A model generated the notes under the pieces. The model did not search any database, was not told where the DNA came from, and was given only the letters and a program-made list of their open reading frames with translations. Made by a program: the position numbers and the translations under genes. Of a DNA stretch of 64,000 bases, positions 34,723 through 43,171 are shown in pieces. Numbering within the stretch: the first letter of the stretch is position 1; every line of letters starts with the position of its first letter. Source of the DNA: Pseudomonadota bacterium (GTDB lineage Bacteria > Pseudomonadota > Alphaproteobacteria > Rs-D84); the NCBI GenBank assembly GCA_023402015.1, contig JAEXCU010000011.1, forward strand, positions 1-64,000, given 5' to 3'.

Positions 34723-35172
34723 ATGCCAAATAAATTTAACATTGAAAATATTCATGACGGCACCCAACTGACAATTGAAAACCAAAATTATGTGGTGGTC
34801 GGAATGGCGCAGTATAAAACGCATGACGGCGCAACATATTATAAAATATTTCTGTCAGACAATCATGTAATCTGCACAGATTCATCCAATGATGACGTAC
34901 TGGAATTTGGTCATGAAATTCCCCCTGTGATTTATGAAGCACCCTTTCCAAATGAAATAGAATATGGTGGCGAAATTTATTCATTGGATATATCCGCGCA
35001 TCAGATTTTACAAAAAAAATTCTTTGGCATTGTGGAAAGCGATTGCGATTTTTGGGATTATAAAAATGACGACAAAAAAATTTCTGTCGGCATTTTATGC
35101 CCCAGCAAAAAACGCGCAGATGTAGCAATTAAAATGATTAATAAAAACCTGATTCAAATAACCAAAATTTAA
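34723..35172 (+). CDS. Hypothetical protein
   Basis: A 149-residue soluble protein, start MPNKFNIENIHDG, six bases after fba and thus probably cotranscribed. The N-terminal part (TQLTIENQNYVVVGMAQYKT) looks like a small beta barrel of the kind seen in DUF4178 proteins, but this resemblance is weak. No signal peptide, no cysteine pattern. Function unknown. Confidence 0.65.
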   Translation: MPNKFNIENIHDGTQLTIENQNYVVVGMAQYKTHDGATYYKIFLSDNHVICTDSSNDDVLEFGHEIPPVIYEAPFPNEIEYGGEIYSLDISAHQILQKKFFGIVESDCDFWDYKNDDKKISVGILCPSKKRADVAIKMINKNLIQITKI

Positions 35173-35176
35173 GTAT

Positions 35177-35205
35177 TTGCAAAGTTAAAACGCATATTAT
35201 ATAAT
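35177..35205 (+). promoter_or_regulatory. Promoter of leader RNA B
   Basis: TTGCAA (35177-35182), 17-bp spacer, TATAAT (35200-35205). It sets the leader's 5' end at about 35212, exactly where the first hairpin (GCATCGG/CCGATGC) begins. Confidence 0.75.
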
Positions 35206-35211
35206 TCCCAT

Positions 35212-35360
35212 GCATCGGCCGATTACCGATGCGGGGTGTGATAACCCTTTAAGACACTTTTTACTCCACATTGGTTGGAGGGTCGCGAATATCCAATAAG
35301 CGACACTATTGTCTTAGTAGTTATCAACCTCCAACCGCCCTTAATCACGGCGGTGTTTTT
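35212..35360 (+). promoter_or_regulatory. Structured leader RNA, copy B
   Basis: Hairpin GCATCGG/CCGATGC, then GGGGTGTGATAACCC, CTCCA/TGGAG hairpin, P1 GGTTGGAGG (35273-35281) with CCTCCAACC (35328-35336), inner stem GTCGC/GCGAC, hairpin ACTA/TAGT, and terminator ACCGCC (35334-35339)/GGCGGT (35349-35354) with a T-run. P1 and terminator share 35334-35336. It has the clearest promoter and the shortest variable region of the five copies. The next gene downstream is the small HTH protein. Confidence 0.8.
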
Positions 35361-35450
35361 ATTAACTGGATTGCCACGCTGCACTTCGTTTGCTGGCAAT
35401 GACAATTCTCTGTCATTGCGAGGGAGTGAAACGACCGCGGCAATCCATAC
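35355..35450. repeat. CATTGC-type dispersed repeats
   Basis: GGATTGCCACGCTGCACTTC ... GGCAATGACA forms an imperfect palindrome, followed by the 35-bp copy (35411-35445) also found inverted at 32682-32716. The repeats lie between leader RNA B and the HTH gene, so they are probably part of its 5' untranslated region. Confidence 0.7.
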
Positions 35451-35471
35451 AAAAAACAGAGAGGAAAAAAC

Positions 35472-35696
35472 ATGACAACATTAATTGATTCAAAATACGT
35501 CGGCGCAGCGTTGTGCTGTGCACGACGCAACGCAGCGTTCAGTCGGATAGAGGCCGCCAGAATGCTGAACACATCGTACCAGGAATTATTACGATACGAA
35601 CATGGCCAGGCGGTTATACCGCGGGCGATGCTGCACAGTTTGCTGACATTGGGATTTATGATGATGCGCGCGCGAAACTTTGTCCGCAACCAATAA
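35472..35696 (+). CDS. Small helix-turn-helix (XRE-like) protein
   Basis: A 74-residue protein, start MTTLIDSKYVGAALC after AGAGGAAAA. Helices FSRIEAARMLNTSYQELLRY and the following EHGQAVIPRAML give the XRE recognition pattern. It is the only gene behind a leader RNA that is not a cysteine-rich protein, and it lies beside the CYY gene 35748. It is a candidate regulator of the family (inference). Confidence 0.75.
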   Translation: MTTLIDSKYVGAALCCARRNAAFSRIEAARMLNTSYQELLRYEHGQAVIPRAMLHSLLTLGFMMMRARNFVRNQ

Positions 35697-35697
35697 C

Positions 35698-35722
35698 CAA
35701 TCCCCCATGACGGGGGATTTTT
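35698..35722 (+). terminator. Terminator of the HTH gene
   Basis: ATCCCCC-ATGA-CGGGGGAT with a T-run. The same 18-base hairpin is used again at 36636-36655. Confidence 0.85.
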
Positions 35723-35747
35723 ACAAAGCCATATAACAAAATTTGCC

Positions 35748-36362
35748 CTATTGCCAATCAGTTAAATCATCATCTTCGCCATAACTGGCATAGCAAAAAT
35801 CACTGAGGATACCGCTGCCCGTTTCATCCGAAAAATTGCCGGGCACCAAAAAACACGACGTAATAAAAATTGAATTTTCATATGACAACCCATTCATGGG
35901 ACATCGCAAACATTCAGAATTTATTCCCCATTTCAGGGCCGAAATACCACGCGGTTGTATGTACGAACCATTGGTACAATAACAATAACCGATATTAACA
36001 CAGGATTCCAAAACCCTGCCCGCCAGCGTTTTATGTGTTTCATTCATACGGACATTTTCCAACATGTCGCAGGTTTTATCATACCAATACGTATTGGTAA
36101 TATCCCTGGCATTTTCGGCCAATGTTCCTGAAAATTCCGCAACGGATGGATATTTATCCAGACATATTGCAGCGGCATCTGAATAATCCGCCACGTCATA
36201 AGAATTGCAATTCTGGGCCGCCACATTGGGATACACCGCATTCGCAACACATGATACAAAATTAACGCAACTGTCGCATGATTGTCCCAGGTTTATTGTG
36301 CCGCCCCCAGATTCACACATAATTAATACGACAAAAAATAATGACCAAAAGAATTTTTTCAT
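35748..36362 (-). CDS. Secreted cysteine-rich protein, CYY family (divergent)
   Basis: A 204-residue protein with signal peptide MKKFFWSLFFVVLIMCESGG. It keeps the paired cysteines (QSCDSCVNFVSCVANAVYP), an alpha-helical middle, GYCYCTNGS, a CxxC-like ECLRCPMNGL, and a variant C-terminal motif (FITSCFLVPGNFSDETG ... CYASYG) with an acidic tail. The ribosome-binding site AGGGG lies behind leader RNA C. Confidence 0.8.
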   Translation of the reverse strand: MKKFFWSLFFVVLIMCESGGGTINLGQSCDSCVNFVSCVANAVYPNVAAQNCNSYDVADYSDAAAICLDKYPSVAEFSGTLAENARDITNTYWYDKTCDMLENVRMNETHKTLAGRVLESCVNIGYCYCTNGSYIQPRGISALKWGINSECLRCPMNGLSYENSIFITSCFLVPGNFSDETGSGILSDFCYASYGEDDDLTDWQ

Positions 36363-36391
36363 TTTTCAAACCCCTGTTTGTTTTGTTAAAC

Positions 36392-36606
36392 AAAAAACCA
36401 CCGAAAAATTCAGGTGGTCAGGAGGTTGGAAACAATCATGTGAATTGTGCCGCGTATTTTGTATTCCGCGACCCTCCCGACCCAATGGGCAGGAGTTTTT
36501 TTATTGTTGCCACCGGCGATATAAAATACCGCAGGATGTTCTTTGCAACACACATGTCGGGTTTCCACACCCCATTTCGGCAACACACCGAAACAAATTT
36601 ATTATA
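36392..36606 (-). promoter_or_regulatory. Structured leader RNA, copy C
   Basis: Read on the minus strand: -10 TATAAT (36606-36601; -35 poor), hairpin CGG/CCG, GGGGTGTGGAAACCC, a long GTTGC ... GCAAC hairpin, a CTCC ... GGAG hairpin, and P1 GGTCGGGAGG (36482-36473) with CCTCCTGACC (36425-36416). Inside P1 are GTCGCG/CGCGGC and ACAAT/ATTGT, then the terminator ACCACC (36418-36413)/GGTGGT (36402-36397) and a T-run. Three bases are shared between P1 and terminator. P1 has a compensatory C-G in place of the T-A of other copies. Confidence 0.78.
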
Positions 36607-36634
36607 TCTGATATGAATTTTTTTAAAAGTAAAA

Positions 36635-36656
36635 AATCCCCCATGACGGGGGATTT
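36635..36656 (-). terminator. Terminator upstream of leader RNA C
   Basis: ATCCCCC-ATGA-CGGGGGAT with an A-run on the plus strand, which is a T-run for minus-strand transcripts coming from efp. It insulates leader RNA C. Confidence 0.82.
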
Positions 36657-36671
36657 GAAATAAGTATTCTG

Positions 36672-36887
36672 ATTACAAATAAATTAGAATGGCTTAGATG
36701 CGGACGGGGGTAACGACGCGGTGTTCGTATTACAAATAAATTAGAATGGTGCAGATATGCGAAAACCCGATGGCGTAGTGTACAAATGCTACATCAGCCG
36801 ATCAGCATAAATTTATTAGAACGATACAGATACAGGCGAAAAATTTGCGTAGTGTATTAGACATACACAAGCAAATTTTTCGCCTGT
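36672..36887. repeat. Direct repeats and a long palindrome
   Basis: ATTACAAATAAATTAGAATGG occurs at 36672-36692 and 36729-36749 (57 bp apart), with a degenerate third copy near 36806. Perfect 17-bp arms ACAGGCGAAAAATTTGC (36832-36848) and its complement (36871-36887) enclose a GTGTAT/ATACAC pair, making a long hairpin. No gene is seen between 36607 and 36914. The palindrome may end efp transcription or be a mobile repeat. Confidence 0.8.
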
Positions 36888-36914
36888 AGATGTGTTGTTA
36901 TGATAAATTTTGTT

Positions 36915-37484
36915 TTATTTGGCGCGTTCTACGTATTCCAGGGTTTCCGTATTTACCACGATTTTTTCGCCTGCATTGACGAACAAGGGAACCTGAACGC
37001 GAACACCGTTGTCCAAAATGGCCGGTTTGCCGCCACTGGATGATGCGGTTTGACCTTTCAGGGCCGGTTCGGTTTCTTCAACGGTCGCAATTACGGTTTT
37101 TGGCAAAGAAATGGAAACCGGATGGCCTTCTACGAAATTTGCCTTGACCAACATTTCAGGGGCCAAGAATTTCATTTGATCGCCCAGTGAATCAACCGGC
37201 ATTGTGAACTGTTCATAATCGGACAGATTCATAAAGAATGCATCTGTGCCGTCCGAATACAAATACTGGCATTCAAAATCTTCCACCATCAGTTTTTCAA
37301 CTTTGTCTTCGGCGCGCCAGCGGTCGCCACCTTTGTTGCCCGAATCAATATCACGCAGGTCGGCCTGGACGAATGCGCCGCCCTTGCCGGGTTTTACCTT
37401 GGTAATTGATGTTATGGAATAGCGTTTGCCGTTGTGGGAAATAACCCAGCCCACGCGCATATCATTTGCAATATATGATGCCAT
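36915..37484 (-). CDS. efp: Elongation factor P
   Basis: A 189-residue three-domain translation factor that relieves stalling at polyproline. The modification site Lys is in VKPGKGGAFVQ; the OB-fold C-terminal part is VRVQVPLFVNAGEKIVVNTE. Normal length. The YxNLSDYEQFTMP region is slightly divergent. It has its own transcript, with ppa upstream. Confidence 0.95.
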   Translation of the reverse strand: MASYIANDMRVGWVISHNGKRYSITSITKVKPGKGGAFVQADLRDIDSGNKGGDRWRAEDKVEKLMVEDFECQYLYSDGTDAFFMNLSDYEQFTMPVDSLGDQMKFLAPEMLVKANFVEGHPVSISLPKTVIATVEETEPALKGQTASSSGGKPAILDNGVRVQVPLFVNAGEKIVVNTETLEYVERAK

Positions 37485-37544
37485 TGTTATACCTCTTTAT
37501 TTTATGGTTGGATTATAAGAACCAATCCCCCAAACCGCAAGCGT

Positions 37545-38087
37545 TTATTGTACTTCGCGCTTGTGCGCCCAATAACGGTCAATTGAATCCATAATCAGTT
37601 TGTCGGCCGCCGCGCGGTCTGCCCAGCCCAAAATCTTGGACCATGCGTTTGGTTGCAGGTCTTTGTAATGCTGAAAGAAATATTCAATTTTTGACCGCAG
37701 GATTTCCGGCAATTGTTCCACGTATTCAGTATTTGTGTAATAAGGGTCAATTTTATCGCGCGGAACGCATATAATTTTTTCATCGCCACCGGCCTGGTCT
37801 TCCATCAGCAGCGCGCCAATCGGGCGCACTTCTATTAAAACGCCGGGACGCAGCGGCGCGTTGCAAACAACCACGCAGTCCAGCGGGTCGCCGTCATCGC
37901 CCAATGTTCCCGGAAAATATCCATAGTTTGCAGGATACGCCATGGGCGCATGCAGAATACGGTCAACCTTTAACAGGCCCGTTTCTTTGTTAATTTCATA
38001 TTTTACAAAGCCGTTTTCCGGCACTTCTATGATTGCATTCATCTTTTTGGGCGGTAATTTGCCCGGTGCAATTTCTTCTAATGTCAT
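37545..38087 (-). CDS. ppa: Inorganic pyrophosphatase
   Basis: A 180-residue family I soluble enzyme hydrolysing pyrophosphate to phosphate. The signature DDGDPLDCVVV holds the metal-binding aspartates, with YEINKETGLLKVDRIL and YPANYGYFPGTLG before it. It lies 60 bp upstream of efp on the same strand and may share its transcript. Confidence 0.96.
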   Translation of the reverse strand: MTLEEIAPGKLPPKKMNAIIEVPENGFVKYEINKETGLLKVDRILHAPMAYPANYGYFPGTLGDDGDPLDCVVVCNAPLRPGVLIEVRPIGALLMEDQAGGDEKIICVPRDKIDPYYTNTEYVEQLPEILRSKIEYFFQHYKDLQPNAWSKILGWADRAAADKLIMDSIDRYWAHKREVQ

Positions 38088-38172
38088 TTATTATACCTTC
38101 TTTTTTGCCGGGCAATACTATCACAAAAAATGACATTTGCAATTACGAATCGGCACCCAGGTATTTAATTCC

Positions 38173-38769
38173 TTAATCATAAACATAATAACATTTATCT
38201 GAGTATTCACCGGCGCCGGTATCATCGTTGAAATTTCCGGTCAAATAGCATTTATTCAGCGAAAAGTTATCACCATAATCACTTTTCCCGCCATTTGGAC
38301 ATTGGGAATATATCATTTGCACAACCAACGCCTGTTGCGCATCATTTTGCACGCCCACGCCCGCCCAGAAATAATTTGCATCCGGAAATTCGCATACCCC
38401 ATGTTCCATACAACGACGCGCCGCAATCAGCGCAATCTGATGCAATTGTTCCTGCAAATGTTCGGCACTCATCCCCGTATTCGCGTCATAATCGTAATCT
38501 TGGCCCATCCGCCATCCCAAATCGGCCAAATCTTCACACATGTATGGTGATTCTGTGCACATTGCGGCAATGGCGGCATTAGATCGGTTATCGCAGAATG
38601 TTTTTGCACTGGCCGCATCCAGTTTATTATAAAAATATTTGCTGGCGTTGCATGATATGTATGCCATGCAGGCCTGGCATTTTGCAGTTGGCGTTGTCGC
38701 AGCATATGCATCTGTACCCAACACGAAAACCATAATACCCACAAGCAAACGTCCGTTAAGATTCGGCAA
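38173..38769 (-). CDS. Secreted cysteine-rich protein, CYY family, TTG start within repeat
   Basis: A 198-residue protein with the best start at TTG 38769: (M)PNLNGRLLVGIMVFVLGTDA, a signal peptide encoded partly by repeat 2 of module III. No ATG and no ribosome-binding site are found; the frame stays open upstream to a TAA, reading ISACFLPWFLPNLN, which resembles the equivalent stretch at 29.3 kb. Mature part: ptAKCQACMAYISCNASKYF, helices, and the C-terminal NKCYLTGNFNDDTGAGEY ... CYYVYD. Translation start is uncertain. Confidence 0.75.
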   Translation of the reverse strand: MPNLNGRLLVGIMVFVLGTDAYAATTPTAKCQACMAYISCNASKYFYNKLDAASAKTFCDNRSNAAIAAMCTESPYMCEDLADLGWRMGQDYDYDANTGMSAEHLQEQLHQIALIAARRCMEHGVCEFPDANYFWAGVGVQNDAQQALVVQMIYSQCPNGGKSDYGDNFSLNKCYLTGNFNDDTGAGEYSDKCYYVYD

Positions 38770-38851
38770 AAACCAAGGAAGAAAACATGCAGAAATCCGC
38801 GAATTTTATAAGAAAAGAAACCGCTAAAATTATGGGAGGTTTAGATTCAGC
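38746..38851 (-). promoter_or_regulatory. Paired-repeat module III
   Basis: On the minus strand repeat 1 spans 38851-38830 (GCTGAATCTAAACCTCCC...), the ATTTCTGC box 38797-38790, and repeat 2 38767-38746 (GCCGAATCTTAACGGACG...). Repeats are 84 bp apart. Repeat 1 after ATG would encode Met-Leu-Asn-Leu-Asn-Leu-Pro and stop. The opposite strand carries a frame starting MQKSANF, also seen opposite module II. Confidence 0.6.
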
Positions 38852-38866
38852 ATTGTTAATGGTTTT

Positions 38867-38895
38867 ATTATACCCCGGATTTCCGCATGTTTCAA
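38867..38895 (-). promoter_or_regulatory. Promoter of module III
   Basis: Minus strand TTGAAA (38895-38890), 17-bp spacer, TATAAT (38872-38867). The expected transcript start is about 10 nt before repeat 1, so both repeats are transcribed. Confidence 0.7.
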
Positions 38896-38945
38896 GCGAA
38901 AACTGTGTCCGCACCGCCCATATTAAACATAAATTAATTCATATG

Positions 38946-38977
38946 AAAAAATCCCGCACGCGGCGGGATTTTTTTAT
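38946..38977 (-). terminator. Terminator of dnaN
   Basis: AAAAATCCCGC/GCGGGATTTTTTT stem directly after the dnaN stop, T-runs on both strands. Confidence 0.88.
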
Positions 38978-38992
38978 TCGCGGATATATTTT

Positions 38993-40111
38993 TTACATAC
39001 GCATTGGCATCAATACAAACAATGCGTCTGTCTTTTTATCCGTGGATTTAATGATTGTCGGTGATAATGGGTCCTGCATTTCCATTTGGAATTTGTCCCC
39101 TTCTACCTGGCCGGCAACATCCAGCAAGAATTTCACGTTAAACACAACGGTAAACGCACTGTCGCCATTGTATTCAATATCCAATTCCTGGGTTGCGGTT
39201 CCAGCATCGGGACTGGATGCATTAACAACCAATTTATTCATGGAAAATGTTAACTGAACCGATTTTGTTTTATCAACACTGGCAACAGATACCAGATCAA
39301 CCGCGTTAACAAACTGCTTTCTGTCCAAGACGGCAATCTTGTCATTACCCTTGGGTATAACGACGCGGTAATTCGGATACTGGGCATCAACCAATTTGCT
39401 GGTCAATGTTGCGGCACCAACGGTAAAGCGTGCCTTGGTATCAGACAATTCAACCAGGCAATCGTCAACCGTTGCATCTTCCAGCAATTTTGACAATTCG
39501 CCAATAACACGACGTGGCAAAATAACCGCCGGCATTTCCGCGCTGCCCGCCGGGGCCGGAATTGCGCACAGTGCCATACGCTGGGCATCGGTTGCAACCG
39601 CAGTCAGCATTTTTTCTTTGCCTTCGTCAGAAATATGGAAATAAATTCCCCCCAGGTGATAACGAACATCATCGGTTGGAATTGCAAATTTTGTTTGATT
39701 AATCAGATGTGCCAAATCACCGGTTGTCATCTGGAACTTGGTGGTCAGATTGCTGCCCGCCATTGCTGGGAAATTTTCCGCCGGCAATGTTGGCAGACGA
39801 AATACCGCGCGGCCACTGGAAACAACCAACTGATCCCCAGATTGTTTAAAGTTGATTTCGGCATCGTCTGGTAATTTACGAACAATATCATACAACATCT
39901 GGACCGGAACCGTTGTCTTGCCACCCAATGTGATATCCGCCGCGACATGTTCAACCAATTCCAAATCCACGTTTGTCGCAGACAAAACCAAGTCATCTGC
40001 AACTTCTAATTTAACATTCATCAATATCGGCAGGGTTGCACGCTTTTCCACAATGGACTGCATATGCCCCAGCGCACGAATTAAAACCTGACGAAATACT
40101 GAAAATTCCAT
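38993..40111 (-). CDS. dnaN: DNA polymerase III beta sliding clamp
   Basis: A 372-residue ring-forming processivity factor: MEFSVFRQVLIRALGHMQSI, three repeated clamp domains, and the C-terminal peptide-binding region ending DALFVLMPMRM, where the last residues form the usual hydrophobic cleft. dnaA is about 16 kb away, so the common dnaA-dnaN pair is split here. No recF is next to it. Confidence 0.96.
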   Translation of the reverse strand: MEFSVFRQVLIRALGHMQSIVEKRATLPILMNVKLEVADDLVLSATNVDLELVEHVAADITLGGKTTVPVQMLYDIVRKLPDDAEINFKQSGDQLVVSSGRAVFRLPTLPAENFPAMAGSNLTTKFQMTTGDLAHLINQTKFAIPTDDVRYHLGGIYFHISDEGKEKMLTAVATDAQRMALCAIPAPAGSAEMPAVILPRRVIGELSKLLEDATVDDCLVELSDTKARFTVGAATLTSKLVDAQYPNYRVVIPKGNDKIAVLDRKQFVNAVDLVSVASVDKTKSVQLTFSMNKLVVNASSPDAGTATQELDIEYNGDSAFTVVFNVKFLLDVAGQVEGDKFQMEMQDPLSPTIIKSTDKKTDALFVLMPMRM

Positions 40112-40234
40112 TATGTGCTCCTGTTAATTAAAATATGCCCTACATTCTTAGGTTTCAGTTTACCAAAAAATGCCGATTCGGTGCAAGGCCAAAACGACAT
40201 CCGAAGAATGTACAAAAAATAAGAAAAGTCAAAC

Positions 40235-40267
40235 AAAAACACCGCCCTTTTGGCGGTGTTATTTTTG
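40235..40267 (-). terminator. Terminator of the cdaA operon
   Basis: AACACCGCC/GGCGGTGTT stem with flanking A- and T-runs, just after the cdaA stop (40277). Confidence 0.85.
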
Positions 40268-40276
40268 TGCGCATGG

Positions 40277-41035
40277 TTATTTATTCATAACCTTTTCCAA
40301 TTTTGCACGCAATTTTTTCATGTCGTCATATTTGGTAAACTTTCCTTTTTCGGCAATGGAAATGTCGCCGCTTTCTTCGCTGACAACCAAAACAGTTGCA
40401 CTGGATACTTCACTCAGGCCCAATGCGGCACGATGACGGGTTCCATATTTCCAATTCAGATTGTTTTGTGATAACGGCAATATTCCACCCGCATACGCAA
40501 TGCGATTGTTTTCAATTATAACGGCACCGTCATGCAATGGTGTTTTATTAAAAAATATTGTTAACAATAATTCACTGCTGATGATTGCATCAATGCGAAC
40601 GCCCTTTTTATCAATTGCACTTTCGTCCAATGTTGACGGGAATACAATCAGCGCACCGGTATGTTTTCCCGACATATATTCCACCGCAGAAACAATCGCA
40701 TCCAGCGATTCTGTATCACGTTTTGAAACCCCGCCACGTTTGAACATGCGACGCCATCCGTCCAAATTCCCCATCAGCGCCATGAATTTGCGCAATTCAG
40801 GTTGGAATATAACAATCAATCCCAATGACAGGAATAACGCGGTCCAATGCAAAAATCCGGCCAGCAAATCCAAATGCGCCCAAGACAAAATAAAACTGGC
40901 CACCCACAACACCGCCAAACCCAACAAACCGCGCACCAATTTTTCCGATGACGTGTTTTGTATAAAACTGCGGTAAAACATCCATATAATCGCCGCAATA
41001 ATAACAATTTGAATTAAACCAATCCAATTAAACAT
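40277..41035 (-). CDS. cdaA: Diadenylate cyclase CdaA (c-di-AMP synthase)
   Basis: A 252-residue enzyme that makes cyclic di-AMP from two ATP. Three N-terminal membrane segments (to about residue 85), then the DAC domain with the DGA motif in TPLHDGAVIIENN and the RHR motif in GTRHRAALGLSE, both intact. The length fits CdaA. c-di-AMP is typical of Gram-positives and rare in Proteobacteria. The gene is downstream of asmA (18-bp gap) with no CdaR/GlmM neighbour. Confidence 0.92.
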   Translation of the reverse strand: MFNWIGLIQIVIIAAIIWMFYRSFIQNTSSEKLVRGLLGLAVLWVASFILSWAHLDLLAGFLHWTALFLSLGLIVIFQPELRKFMALMGNLDGWRRMFKRGGVSKRDTESLDAIVSAVEYMSGKHTGALIVFPSTLDESAIDKKGVRIDAIISSELLLTIFFNKTPLHDGAVIIENNRIAYAGGILPLSQNNLNWKYGTRHRAALGLSEVSSATVLVVSEESGDISIAEKGKFTKYDDMKKLRAKLEKVMNK

Positions 41036-41053
41036 TCTTTTACATCCTTTGTT

Positions 41054-43150
41054 TTAATTATTAAATATTTCGTTCAGCAATTCGTTCAATGGCACCCCCA
41101 GCCATTCTGGGTCGCCGCGCTTTTCCGGTGCACCACGTTCCAACGCGGTTTCACATGGATGATCATCGGCCAGCCAATTTTCCAATAAATCCCCGGCCAA
41201 TAATCCAACGCCCGCACCTGCAACCAATCCGATACCGCCGGTAAACGGCGCCAATAACAAACCAATTCCGGTTGCAGATGCAACCTTGCCGGCGACGGCG
41301 GCGCCACTGATTTTTATATCGGGTTCTGCCAAATTTCCATTAATTTCAATGGAATTTACAACATTGCCGGTTAATGACAATTTCAATCCACGCACCGGCA
41401 CCGTCGTCAGTGATAATTTCATATTTTCATCGCCTAAATCCATACTGCCCGCCAGGCGAACATTTATCGCATTTGTTTCCGCCGCAACACCGTGTTGGGT
41501 ATCGGCATAACCATTTCGCAATTTTGTATTTAATGACACACATGAAATTTTTATTTGACTGTATTTCTTTTCAGACCGAAATAAATCCTGGATACTGTGG
41601 CGCAATGTTGTCAGGAAATCAGAACCATACATATTTGCAACCAATGCAGAATGTGCATACCCCGGCGCCACAGAATACATTTGTACAGGCCCGGTGATTG
41701 TGTTCATTAATTCAGACAGGTTTGTTCCGTTTCCTTGCAGATACGCATCAACATTAACCGGTAAATCAGAAATTAAATCGTTTATGCGAATTTCGTTTAA
41801 TATATTTCCCACAGAAATATCCCGCCCAATAACACCTGCGCGAACAAACATACGGCCGTCTGCATCAATTGCGACGTTTCCTGCGATTGATATATTCCCC
41901 CCGCCAACCGTTGTTGTTGCATCAACACGCGCATCGCCGTCATACAATTTAACAGACAGGTCAATGTTTCGTATATTTAATTCGCGATAAACAATTAAAT
42001 TACCGATATCCGCATGCAGATGCAGATTGAACTTTAAAAATTCTTTACCATATAACGGTATGTCATGAAAAACATTCAGTGGTCGGTCCGGATGAATCCA
42101 TTTTTTCCCATATAAATCAGGGAATAATTCCAATAAATCGATAGATTGCGAGTCGATATTTGCATCTATCATCGGGATTTTTTTGGACCAATCGTATACC
42201 CCGGATACAGATATTTCTGTTCCGCGAACAATTATTGTTGATTTACGCACCGTCAATCTTTTTCGGTCAAATCCACCGGCAATATTTACCTTTAATGTTG
42301 GCATTTCCAACAAGTCTAAATCAATAATTCGCCCCAGGGCGGCAATATCTGGTATGTCGCCGGTGATTATAAAGTCTATGGGGGCTTTGCTGGTGGCTTC
42401 CAATGCAATGTTTGCAATCAACGCGTCCCCGCCGGTAGAAAACGCAACCCGAACGGGATAAATTTTCCGCTCAGCATTATATTCAGAATATGAAACAATA
42501 AACGGGAACACATCCTTTTCAGATTTTATCCAACCGGCATATTCACGGCCATTCTGGGATGGTGCATATCTGATTTGAAATCCGGCCAAAGAATATGTTG
42601 TATCAAAAACATGTGCGACCAGATTGCGAACCTCTACCCCACCCAGGCCCGGATCAGTAAACGGGTATTTGGCAGGTGTTGTGGCCACGGGTTTGGCATC
42701 CGTTGTCGTCGCATCTGATGACGCAACAGATTCTGTTTGATCCTGAAACGGCACAACAGATAATTGTCCCTTGTCGTTTTGTTCAATGCAAACTGTTGCA
42801 TCATAAATTTTTACATTTTGAATTGTCGGTCGGTTGCGCAACAGCGACAACAGGTTCATCCGAACGTCAACCTTTTCTGCACTGAACGCGTATTTATGTT
42901 TTGCCCAATCGGCATTGGGAACACGAACCTGGTTTAATTCCACCTGGGGACGCAAAGAAAATTTCCATGAAACTGCGCCGTCTATTTCCACCGGTAATCC
43001 GGTTGCATCGCGCAGAATTGCCAAAACATTCCCACGCAGTGTTTCCAGGTTAACCTGGCTGAGTGCGATTATAACCGCCACCGCCAGTCCCATTATAAAC
43101 AGGCCCAGTATGCGTGTAATCGTAAAAAATAATCTTTTTTTACCAGCCAT
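41054..43150 (-). CDS. asmA: AsmA-family envelope protein
   Basis: A 698-residue protein with one N-terminal membrane segment (ITRILGLFIMGLAVAVIIAL) and a long periplasmic part with the AsmA start motif LREDVLxI-like (LRGNVLAILRDATGLPVEID) and C-terminal AsmA repeat (GNLAEPDIKISG). Such proteins are bridge-like lipid carriers between membranes. It starts 21 bp after the rlu gene, so rlu-asmA-cdaA look like one operon. Confidence 0.85.
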   Translation of the reverse strand: MAGKKRLFFTITRILGLFIMGLAVAVIIALSQVNLETLRGNVLAILRDATGLPVEIDGAVSWKFSLRPQVELNQVRVPNADWAKHKYAFSAEKVDVRMNLLSLLRNRPTIQNVKIYDATVCIEQNDKGQLSVVPFQDQTESVASSDATTTDAKPVATTPAKYPFTDPGLGGVEVRNLVAHVFDTTYSLAGFQIRYAPSQNGREYAGWIKSEKDVFPFIVSYSEYNAERKIYPVRVAFSTGGDALIANIALEATSKAPIDFIITGDIPDIAALGRIIDLDLLEMPTLKVNIAGGFDRKRLTVRKSTIIVRGTEISVSGVYDWSKKIPMIDANIDSQSIDLLELFPDLYGKKWIHPDRPLNVFHDIPLYGKEFLKFNLHLHADIGNLIVYRELNIRNIDLSVKLYDGDARVDATTTVGGGNISIAGNVAIDADGRMFVRAGVIGRDISVGNILNEIRINDLISDLPVNVDAYLQGNGTNLSELMNTITGPVQMYSVAPGYAHSALVANMYGSDFLTTLRHSIQDLFRSEKKYSQIKISCVSLNTKLRNGYADTQHGVAAETNAINVRLAGSMDLGDENMKLSLTTVPVRGLKLSLTGNVVNSIEINGNLAEPDIKISGAAVAGKVASATGIGLLLAPFTGGIGLVAGAGVGLLAGDLLENWLADDHPCETALERGAPEKRGDPEWLGVPLNELLNEIFNN

Positions 43151-43171
43151 GATATTTACTGCGCCCCCTTA

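Noticed and set aside
35212..35360. Known T-box, cobalamin, TPP, SAM or glycine riboswitch
   Set aside because: No T-box TGGN bulge, no B12 box, no THI element and no conserved cores of the others could be found in any of the five copies.
36672..36887. CRISPR array
   Set aside because: Only two exact repeats, unequal spacers and an enclosed palindrome; no cas genes.
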